Origin: a bacterium
Lineage (GTDB): Bacteria; Patescibacteriota; Minisyncoccia; Minisyncoccales; Minisyncoccaceae
Reading direction: 5' to 3'
Length of the DNA stretch: 5,300 nt
Assembly: GCA_023229485.1 (NCBI GenBank)
Contig: JALNZJ010000064.1
Coordinates: 1 to 5,300 of the forward strand
Part shown: positions 1 through 4,741 of the stretch, piece by piece
Numbering within the stretch: the first letter of the stretch is position 1
Layout: every line of letters begins with the position of its first letter
Position numbers and translations under genes: made by a program
The notes under the pieces: generated by a model
Databases searched by the model: none
What the model saw: only the letters and a program-made list of their open reading frames with translations
Told to the model about the DNA's origin: nothing

Positions 1-908
1 TACAGTCTGTTGATGATGAAGTATTGGCTTTTAATAAACGAGGACACCAATTAGGGCAAACAATAATAGCGACTAAGATACTCAAAGATGCTGGATTTAA
101 AGTAGCATACCAAATGATGCTTAATCTCCCATTATCTAATCCTCATAAAGATATTTTAGCCTTTAAAGAGCTTTTTCAAAACCAAGATTTTCAACCCGAC
201 TACTTAAAGATATATCCTTGTGCCTTAGTTAAAGAAGCTCCCATTTATGAACTTTACAAAAAAGGAGAATATAAGCCTTACGATAAAAAAACATTAGTTG
301 AAACGATAAAATCGATTAAAAAGCTTCTTCCTCGATATACAAGAGTTGAGAGAATTATTCGAGATATTCCCGCCCCATCAATTATTGAAGGTGGAGCAAA
401 AATATCAAACCTAAGGCAAGTGATTGCAGAAGAAATGAAAAAAGAAAAATGGCAATGCAACTGTATTCGTTGTCGAGAAGCTAAAAGCATTGAAAGTCAA
501 GAAACAATAAAAATATTTCGTAGAGACTATAATGCGTCTGATGGAAAGGAAATATTTTTAAGCTTTGAAGATGAAGACAATGAACATATCTTTAGTTTGC
601 TTCGATTAAGAATACCTTCTCAGTTTTTTGCAGGAAAGGATAAAAAAAATATCTTAGCAGTATTAAAAGATTGTGCTATTATTCGAGAATTACACACTTA
701 TGGGCAGGCAGCAGGAATTTCAAAAAATAATTCACGCACACAACATAAGGGGCTTGGAAAAAGACTAATAAAAGAAGCAGAAAAAATAACTAAAGAAGAG
801 TTTAAGATAAAAAAAATAGCTGTCATTTCTGGCGTTGGTGTTAGAGGATATTATCGAGATAAGCTTGGATATAAACTTCGAAATGGATATATGATAAAAA
901 CACTCTGA
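1..908 (+). CDS. elp3: Elp3, tRNA uridine(34) acetyltransferase/radical SAM enzyme, 5' end outside window
   Basis: Elp3 installs the carboxymethyl group at C5 of wobble uridine 34 of tRNA, using a radical-SAM domain and a C-terminal GNAT domain that uses acetyl-CoA. The reading frame is open to the left edge (residues before the TTG at 24 read (V)QSVDDEV), so the gene is 5'-truncated by the window and the N-terminal Cys cluster for the 4Fe-4S centre is not visible. Counting from the codon at 24: KDAGFKVAYQMMLNLP (21-36) and RDIPAPSI (113-120) are hallmark Elp3 segments. Cysteines 145, 147 and 150 (CNCIRCRE) fit the metal-binding linker. RELH (221-224), QHKGLG (240-245, acetyl-CoA loop) and ISGVGVRGYYR..LGY (268-283) form the GNAT core. 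The C-terminus at KTL matches the family end. Stand-alone Elp3 occurs in archaea and scattered bacteria. Family call very secure. Confidence 0.96.
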   Translation, partial: QSVDDEVLAFNKRGHQLGQTIIATKILKDAGFKVAYQMMLNLPLSNPHKDILAFKELFQNQDFQPDYLKIYPCALVKEAPIYELYKKGEYKPYDKKTLVETIKSIKKLLPRYTRVERIIRDIPAPSIIEGGAKISNLRQVIAEEMKKEKWQCNCIRCREAKSIESQETIKIFRRDYNASDGKEIFLSFEDEDNEHIFSLLRLRIPSQFFAGKDKKNILAVLKDCAIIRELHTYGQAAGISKNNSRTQHKGLGKRLIKEAEKITKEEFKIKKIAVISGVGVRGYYRDKLGYKLRNGYMIKTL

Positions 909-927
909 TTGATCAGAGTGTTTTATT
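897..927 (+). terminator. Intrinsic terminator after elp3
   Basis: A perfect inverted repeat, 13 bp per arm, lies at 897-909 and 912-924 (AAAACACTCTGAT / ATCAGAGTGTTTT) with only TG between the arms, so the real loop is probably TTGA. The 3' arm ends in TTTT and continues ATTA. The elp3 stop codon TGA (906-908) sits inside the 5' arm. The A/T symmetry of the arms could let it act on both strands, but the T tract is better placed for rightward transcription. Confidence 0.85.
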
Positions 928-946
928 ACAGAATAGCTAAAAAAGG

Positions 947-977
947 TTGAAGAATTAGCTTTACTTTTGCTTAGAAA
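947..977 (+). promoter_or_regulatory. Possible weak promoter for the DHH-like gene
   Basis: TTGAAG (947-952) and TAGAAA (972-977), 19 bp apart, lie between the elp3 terminator and the ATG at 997. The boxes and the spacing are both imperfect. Support comes mostly from position: the upstream terminator implies the next gene needs its own promoter. The start codon itself has no recognisable Shine-Dalgarno sequence. Confidence 0.25.
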
Positions 978-996
978 TAGCATAATTTGAAAACAT

Positions 997-2064
997 ATGG
1001 AGCGATTTCAAAACATAAAAGAGAGCATTAAAAATGCGAAAAATATAAAGATTATTTTCCCTAGAAATCCAAACAACGATGTTCTTGGTAGTGTTTTGGC
1101 ACTATACTCAGCTTTTAAGCAATTAAACAAGCAGGTTTTTGTCCCGGAAGAAAGATTGTCCGAAGAAATTATTCACTTTCTTCGAGGTGAAAAGAAAAAA
1201 ATATACATTACTCTTAATGAGGAAATTTCCGAAATATATTATGAGAAAAAAGGCGATCATGTTAATTTGAACATAATACCAAAAGATCAAAATTTTAATG
1301 CTGATAATTTTTCTTGGGAAATAGTTTCCGAAAAAAATAATGCCTCTACTGGTGAACATACAGAACCTTTGGATCTGATTATAATAATCGGCGTATTGAG
1401 ATTTGCTGAAATAGAAAAATACCTACCAACTGATGAAGAGGATTTATTTGCCTGTACTATTGTTAATATCGATAACGATTTAACAAATGAAAATTATGGA
1501 GACATAAATATTATTGACGAGTCTCCAATATCAAAAACGACTACCATTTTAGTAAAAGAACTAAGTGAATTTTCTTTTTCAAAAGAGGTTTTTGATTTTT
1601 TGCTTTTTGGATTTTTTTCTCAAGAAAAAATTTCTACCAAAAACATTTCTGCCATAAAATGGATAATAAACAATGGCGGAACACTGGATATTTATTTTGA
1701 GTACCAAAAAAAAGAAAAACCTAGCTGGGTGATATATTTTGAAGCTGCCCTGAAGAATATTTCACTACAAGAAGATGAAGAAATAATTTTTTCATACTTA
1801 AGGGCTGAAAAAAGTAATAACGAGCAGATTGAGAGCACTCTACGAATAAGTAAGATTTTTAGAGAATGGATAAATCCAAAAGCTTTTTGCCTTGCTTTTA
1901 GGGAAGACCAACAGACAAAACCAATTTTTTACTCTTCTTTACCAGCGATAGTGAAAAAAATCGGTACACAGTATAAAGGAGCCTTTAAGGAAACTGGCGG
2001 AATAATTACGCATAATGAAAAAAGTCCGCTTGAAGCGATTGAAGAATTAAAAGAATTTTTATAA
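997..2064 (+). CDS. Divergent DHH/DHHA1 phosphoesterase-like protein, probably catalytically degenerate
   Basis: A 355-residue protein with the layout of the DHH/DHHA1 superfamily (NrnA-type oligoribonuclease/pAp phosphatase, RecJ, GdpP). RNPNNDVLGSVLALYSAF (23-40) aligns with the usual HxxPDxDxxGS opening; DLIIIIG (126-132) with the second strand, which normally ends in Asp; VNIDNDLTNENYG (157-169) with the usual IDHHxxNxxYG; and KETGGIITHNEKSPLEA (331-347) with the C-terminal GGGH...A of DHHA1. The usual metal ligands are mostly missing: the first Asp of DxD is Asn26, the second-motif Asp is Gly132, and DHH reads D-N-D (159-161). Asp28 and Asp159 remain. Family membership is an inference from spaced motifs. 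If correct, the protein is likely a pseudo-enzyme or nucleotide/RNA binder rather than a phosphoesterase. ATG 997 is the first start in frame after the terminator; no Shine-Dalgarno is visible. Composition is AT-rich like its neighbours. Confidence 0.8.
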   Translation: MERFQNIKESIKNAKNIKIIFPRNPNNDVLGSVLALYSAFKQLNKQVFVPEERLSEEIIHFLRGEKKKIYITLNEEISEIYYEKKGDHVNLNIIPKDQNFNADNFSWEIVSEKNNASTGEHTEPLDLIIIIGVLRFAEIEKYLPTDEEDLFACTIVNIDNDLTNENYGDINIIDESPISKTTTILVKELSEFSFSKEVFDFLLFGFFSQEKISTKNISAIKWIINNGGTLDIYFEYQKKEKPSWVIYFEAALKNISLQEDEEIIFSYLRAEKSNNEQIESTLRISKIFREWINPKAFCLAFREDQQTKPIFYSSLPAIVKKIGTQYKGAFKETGGIITHNEKSPLEAIEELKEFL

Positions 2065-2090
2065 AACAAAAAGCACATTTGATTGTGCTT
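2062..2090 (-). terminator. Second (distal) leftward intrinsic terminator
   Basis: Arms AAGCACA (2071-2077) and TGTGCTT (2084-2090) enclose a 6-nt loop. Read on the minus strand, the hairpin runs straight into TTTTTGTTTTAT, a good U-tract. The plus-strand side is A-rich, so it is oriented to stop leftward transcripts from the GC-rich gene, and it lies just after the convergent DHH-like gene. Confidence 0.7.
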
Positions 2091-2094
2091 AAAA

Positions 2095-2149
2095 TAAAAA
2101 AGAGGAAATTGTCGTCAACTTTTGAAAAAGTTTCATTCAACAATTTCCT
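2095..2149 (-). terminator. First leftward intrinsic terminator with nested hairpin
   Basis: A perfect 10-bp inverted repeat, AGGAAATTGT (2103-2112) and ACAATTTCCT (2140-2149), encloses a second 7-bp inverted repeat, AACTTTT (2117-2123) / AAAAGTT (2126-2132). On the minus strand the outer arm is followed by C then TTTTTTATTTT (2101 down to 2091). It starts 10 bp beyond the stop of the minus-strand gene at 2159, so it is that gene's proximal terminator and forms a tandem with the hairpin at 2071-2090. Confidence 0.7.
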
Positions 2150-2158
2150 ATGATTAGC

Positions 2159-2623
2159 TCACGCTTTGGAGACGTATGCTAAGTGCGGTTCACCGACGAA
2201 TTCGTCGGTTTTTTCGGGAAGCTTCTCCCCGAGTGCTGCGTCCGACTGGGACGTGTTTCTCCTGAAAAATCCCGCAGCACCAGATGCCGAGCTGAAACCA
2301 CGTTTCATCTCCTGATCCCAGATTGTAATCTGGGCCTTTTTCCATTCCTCTGGGGCCTCATTGAGCTCCCCCCAAGAGAACGTTCTGGATTTTTTCTCGA
2401 TCCAGTGCCCTGGACACCCGATTGATCCAGACTCATATCCCATGACGATTTTTTCTTCCCGAACATCCTCGAGATTTTTTACGATCCCTTGGATTGTTCC
2501 CGGTCCAGTGAGGTCCGGGTTTGTGGAAAAAATAAATCCGAATTCTGTTTTCCACACATACACATGGCCACTGTCATGTGTTCCGACTGCGACCATTTCG
2601 CAGGTAACTTCTACGCTTTTCAT
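2159..2623 (-). CDS. GC-rich orphan gene, hypothetical protein of 154 residues
   Basis: I do not recognise this family. The start at 2623 is chosen over an in-frame ATG at 2674 because AGGAG (plus-strand 2632-2636) stands 8 nt upstream, the only clear Shine-Dalgarno site in the window. The protein begins MKSVEVTCEMVAVG. Residues 1-105 look folded: alternating short hydrophobic strands, five Trp (24, 74, 84, 94, 102), two Cys (8, 70), and a GYESGSIGCPGHW stretch at 62-74. Residues 107-154 are rich in Ser, Ala, Gly and charge and are probably disordered. No signal peptide or membrane segment is seen. Hand counts of sample lines give about 50-60% GC, against about 30% in the flanking genes. With the different ribosome-binding style this suggests a foreign or separately evolving gene. 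Tandem terminators lie downstream (2062-2149), and dyad repeats lie upstream. Two plus-strand terminator-like palindromes fall inside it. Coding status is likely but not proven. Confidence 0.65.
   Translation of the reverse strand: MKSVEVTCEMVAVGTHDSGHVYVWKTEFGFIFSTNPDLTGPGTIQGIVKNLEDVREEKIVMGYESGSIGCPGHWIEKKSRTFSWGELNEAPEEWKKAQITIWDQEMKRGFSSASGAAGFFRRNTSQSDAALGEKLPEKTDEFVGEPHLAYVSKA
2192..2214 (+). terminator. Palindrome plus T6, rightward terminator-like, inside the minus-strand gene
   Basis: ACCGACGAATTCGTCGGT (2192-2209) is a perfect 18-bp palindrome, and the plus strand runs through TTTTTT (2209-2214). A GC-rich hairpin followed by a U-tract is the form of an intrinsic terminator for rightward transcription. 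It may be where transcripts of the DHH-like gene stop, since no plus-strand terminator lies between 2064 and 2192. On the minus strand the same bases encode codons 139-144 (TDEFVG) of the GC-rich gene. Confidence 0.55.
2317..2341 (+). terminator. Second rightward terminator-like hairpin inside the minus-strand gene
   Basis: CCCAGATT (2317-2324) and AATCTGGG (2327-2334) form a perfect 8-bp inverted repeat around GT, followed on the plus strand by CCTTTTTCC. It resembles an intrinsic terminator with the U-tract set off by two bases. It lies antisense to codons 95-103 of the GC-rich gene. The fit is weaker than for the palindrome at 2192. Confidence 0.35.
2522..2556. repeat. 9-bp inverted repeat within the GC-rich gene
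   Basis: TGTGGAAAA (2522-2530) and TTTTCCACA (2548-2556) are perfect reverse complements 17 bp apart. A further 7-bp pair, ACACATG (2560-2566) / CATGTGT (2575-2581), follows at once. Both fall in the 5' third of the minus-strand gene, so its mRNA can form consecutive hairpins shortly after the start codon. Confidence 0.5.
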
Positions 2624-2670
2624 TTTTGACTCTCCTCTTATAGTTTCCCTACTTCCTTGCAGAACATAGG

Positions 2671-2745
2671 GCATACCCTGCTATTAACGGGTATGGTAAT
2701 GGGCGAAAAACTTTTGCCAATTACTATACCCATTAAGGGGTAATT
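2671..2745. repeat. Nested TACCC/GGGTA dyad upstream of the GC-rich gene
   Basis: TACCC occurs at 2674-2678 and 2727-2731, and GGGTA at 2689-2693 and 2738-2742, giving two small palindromes, each with TTAA in its spacer. The region also folds as a whole: 2684-2704 pairs with 2716-2736, with a GT wobble, an A/G mismatch and a C/A mismatch, around the 11-nt loop 2705-2715. The element lies about 50-120 bp upstream of the minus-strand start codon, where operators or a leader hairpin would sit. Function is unknown; candidates are a repressor operator pair, a leader structure or the end of a mobile element. Confidence 0.6.
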
Positions 2746-2766
2746 TCAAAGAACTAGTAATAGATT

Positions 2767-2808
2767 AGATTGCTTCGTTGTCCGCTTTGCGGACGCCTCG
2801 CAATGACA
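2767..2808. repeat. REP-like dispersed palindromic element
   Basis: The element contains ATTGC (2769-2773) and GCAAT (2800-2804) around a perfect core, GTCCGC (2780-2785) TTT GCGGAC (2789-2794). The minus strand begins TGTCATTGCGAGG and ends CGAAGCAATCT, a form I recognise as a common dispersed intergenic palindrome in diverse bacterial genomes. It is more GC-rich than the surrounding intergenic DNA. Recognition is from memory; copy number in this genome cannot be seen from one window. Confidence 0.6.
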
Positions 2809-2825
2809 TCTGTTTTAATACCTTT

Positions 2826-2902
2826 TTAGCAATCTTGCTTAATTCTCCTTCTGCCCGAATGACGTTTCTTGCCTTAGAAGAAGAATTTAGCAGGATTGCT
2901 AA
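2826..2902. repeat. 27-bp imperfect inverted repeat with 23-bp spacer
   Basis: The left arm (2826-2852, beginning TTAGCAATC) and right arm (2876-2902, ending GATTGCTAA) are reverse complements at 24 of 27 positions; one of the three differences is a G-T pair. The 23-bp spacer is unrelated. A run this long is not expected by chance in 77 bp. It could be a small non-autonomous mobile element, a repeat of the REP type, or part of a leftward transcript's leader. Confidence 0.7.
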
Positions 2903-3057
2903 CGATTTTAATAATCAATCCTGTATACTATTGAATTTTCTAACGAATTTAGAACGAAAGTGTGTAAACACCTGTCAAAATTGAGGGTTTTAAAAAGGAT
3001 TGGAATTGCAATATTGTCGTTTCTCTTTCCACTTCCCCCGCTCACCTTGGCAAGATT

Positions 3058-3085
3058 ATTATAACATAGTATTATAATTTGTCAA
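3058..3085 (-). promoter_or_regulatory. Consensus leftward sigma-70-type promoter
   Basis: On the minus strand TTGACA (3080-3085) and TATAAT (3058-3063) are both perfect consensus boxes, 16 bp apart, and predict a start near 3051. Transcription would run left through the repeats into the GC-rich gene at 2623, giving a leader of about 430 nt, unless an unrecognised small RNA or small protein lies between. It diverges from the promoter of the PilB-like gene. Confidence 0.6.
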
Positions 3086-3105
3086 TAGTCAGTATTCCCC
3101 AACCT

Positions 3106-3134
3106 TTGCTTTACGGCTTTTTATGCTTTATAAT
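3106..3134 (+). promoter_or_regulatory. Promoter for the GspE/PilB-like gene
   Basis: TTGCTT (3106-3111) and a perfect TATAAT (3129-3134) are separated by 17 bp. The predicted start near 3141 leaves about 48 nt before the ATG at 3189. A second, weaker pair, TTGGCA and TATTAT, 17 bp apart, lies upstream at about 3048-3076. Confidence 0.5.
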
Positions 3135-3188
3135 AAATACAAATAAAGTTCAGAATTAATTCCAATCATAAATAAAGATACAAAAAAT

Positions 3189-4505
3189 ATGGAAGATCAA
3201 ATTACGGGTAAGGTTGTAGCGGAAGCAGAATTTTTTGAACAACCCCTAGTTAGTAATTTTAAAAATATTTACACTTACAAGTTAGCACTTGAAAGTGCTG
3301 TGCAAGAAGAAATGTCTTTGGTTTTAAAAAACTTAATGACTGGAGCGATTCTTCTTGGTTTTTCGGATTTACATTTGGAGATTGAGGAAAAAGGAAGCAT
3401 GCTTAGAGTTCGTATCGACGGGAGCCTCCATCAAGCCTGTGTCTTTACCCCAAAGGTCCATCACAATATAGTCTCCCGAATAAAGCTTCTTGCTGGATTA
3501 AAGTTAAACATAGAAAAAGCACCACAAGATGGGCGTTTTACTGTTGTTCTTAATAGACCAGAAGGAGTTGAAGAAATTGAAATTAGGGTTTCTACAATTC
3601 CAACTGCTTATGGTGAAAATATAGTAATGAGGGTTTTAAACCCAAAAAGTTTAATTAGCTTGGAAGAGTTAGGATTACGTAGCGATCTATTTGCCCTGTT
3701 TGAAAGGCAAGCTAAAAAACCAAATGGAATGATTATTGTTACTGGTCCTACTGGGTCTGGTAAAACAACTACTCTCTATGCTTTCTTAAAAAAAATAAGA
3801 AGTTCCGAGAATAAAGTGATTACAATTGAAGATCCTATCGAGTATCATTTGGATGGAATAACTCAAACACAAATTAATCAGAGTCGAGGTTATGATTTTG
3901 CTTCTGGGCTACGTTCTATTGTGAGACAAGACCCTGACGCAATTCTTGTTGGTGAAATCAGGGACTTAGAAACTGCTAGTATTGCTCTTCAAGCAGCACT
4001 TACTGGACACTTAGTATTAAGCACTCTTCATACCAATAATGCGGCTGGAACAATTGCCCGTCTTCAAGCATTGGGCGAAATACCTGTAAATATCGCTCCC
4101 GCCCTAAACATGGTTGTAGCCCAAAGACTTGTTAGAAAAGTTTGTCCGCATTGTTCTACCAAACAAAGAATATCAGCTGAATTATTTACAGAAATCAAAG
4201 AGGGATTTAAGACAATCTCTCCTAATATTCCTCTTCCTGCTTTTAGTGAAAATTCTGAAATATTAGTACCTAGTCCAAAGGGTTGTGAGTTCTGTAACTT
4301 CACAGGATTCAAAGGACGTATTGCTCTTTTTGAAGCAATAGAAATAGATGATGAAATGGAAGATTTTATTTTAACCTCTCCATCAATTCCTGCTCTTGAA
4401 AGATTAGCAATCCAGAAAGGTGCAACTCTAATGAAACAAGATGGATATATGAAAATATTGAATGGCATTACTACCATTGAAGAAGTAGTCGCCGTGACGG
4501 GTTAA
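3189..4505 (+). CDS. GspE/PulE/PilB-family secretion or type IV pilus ATPase, short form
   Basis: A cytoplasmic hexameric motor ATPase of the kind that drives type IV pilus assembly or type II secretion. The 438 residues contain SDLHLE (59-64) and RIDG (75-78) of the N2 domain, APQDGRF (111-117), Walker A GPTGSGKTTT (186-195), the Asp box around ITIEDPIEYH (211-220), Walker B ILVGEIRD (252-259) and the His box GHLVLSTLHTN (273-283). Two CxxC pairs (C319/C322 and C366/C369) form the zinc site typical of assembly ATPases and absent from PilT. Typical PilB/GspE proteins have some 550 residues with an N1 (MshEN-like) domain; here only about 45 residues precede N2, so N1 is missing or greatly reduced. 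The frame has no earlier usual start codon back to the TAA at 3144, so ATG 3189 is the start, without a Shine-Dalgarno. No pilin, PilC or PilM genes are nearby. Choice between PilB and GspE is open. Confidence 0.95.
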   Translation: MEDQITGKVVAEAEFFEQPLVSNFKNIYTYKLALESAVQEEMSLVLKNLMTGAILLGFSDLHLEIEEKGSMLRVRIDGSLHQACVFTPKVHHNIVSRIKLLAGLKLNIEKAPQDGRFTVVLNRPEGVEEIEIRVSTIPTAYGENIVMRVLNPKSLISLEELGLRSDLFALFERQAKKPNGMIIVTGPTGSGKTTTLYAFLKKIRSSENKVITIEDPIEYHLDGITQTQINQSRGYDFASGLRSIVRQDPDAILVGEIRDLETASIALQAALTGHLVLSTLHTNNAAGTIARLQALGEIPVNIAPALNMVVAQRLVRKVCPHCSTKQRISAELFTEIKEGFKTISPNIPLPAFSENSEILVPSPKGCEFCNFTGFKGRIALFEAIEIDDEMEDFILTSPSIPALERLAIQKGATLMKQDGYMKILNGITTIEEVVAVTG

Positions 4506-4568
4506 AGGAGTATATAAAATTTAAATATGTTTGCAATTCTTTTTTAAATGCTTTCCTTTTGCCATACT

Positions 4569-4620
4569 CAAATTTTCTGCTGAAAATTTGCCTTACTTTA
4601 TTTTCAGCCAAAATAAAAGG
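4569..4620. repeat. Three overlapping, mutually exclusive hairpins after the PilB-like gene
   Basis: CAAATTTTC (4569-4577) pairs perfectly with GAAAATTTG (4582-4590). GCTGAAAAT (4579-4587) pairs perfectly with ATTTTCAGC (4600-4608). TTTATTTT (4597-4604) can pair with AAAATAAA (4610-4617). The middle segment cannot be in the first two helices at once. The stretch 4506-4713 has no convincing gene; these hairpins are its only structure I see. They may serve as a weak terminator region for the PilB-like gene or be a degenerate repeat. Confidence 0.45.
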
Positions 4621-4713
4621 TGCCAAAAGAAAACATTTAGAACGAATTGCGTTTATAGATTTTGAATGTGCCAAACCGAAGGAATGGAAGTAGAAAAGTG
4701 ATAAAATAATAAA

Positions 4714-4741
4714 TAAAACAAAAAACCACCCGAGAGGGTGG
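4714..4741 (-). terminator. Intrinsic terminator of the small RNA
   Basis: On the minus strand CCACCC, loop TCTC, GGGTGG (4741 down to 4726) is followed directly by TTTTTTGTTTT. This is a textbook GC stem with U-tract, pointing left. No minus-strand gene precedes it other than the structured region at 4751-4884, so it ends that transcript. Confidence 0.9.

Noticed and set aside
2183..2669. Two plus-strand reading frames (2183-2425 and 2361-2669) opposite the GC-rich gene
   Set aside because: They are mirror frames in GC-rich DNA, without ribosome-binding sites. The minus strand has a Shine-Dalgarno, matching terminators and a more protein-like composition.
2778..2984. 68-residue plus-strand reading frame starting inside the REP-like element
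   Set aside because: Its first residues come from the REP-like palindrome and its middle from the 27-bp inverted repeat, with no ribosome-binding site. The reading frame is best explained by repeats.
2998..3167. 10-bp inverted repeat GATTGGAATT (2998-3007) / AATTCCAATC (3158-3167) around the divergent promoters
   Set aside because: Ten bases at 150-bp distance in AT-rich DNA is close to what chance gives. Not enough to call a regulatory pair.
4471..4674. 67-residue minus-strand reading frame overlapping the end of the PilB-like gene
   Set aside because: It overlaps a conserved coding region and the AT-rich hairpins, and lacks a ribosome-binding site and any recognised motif.
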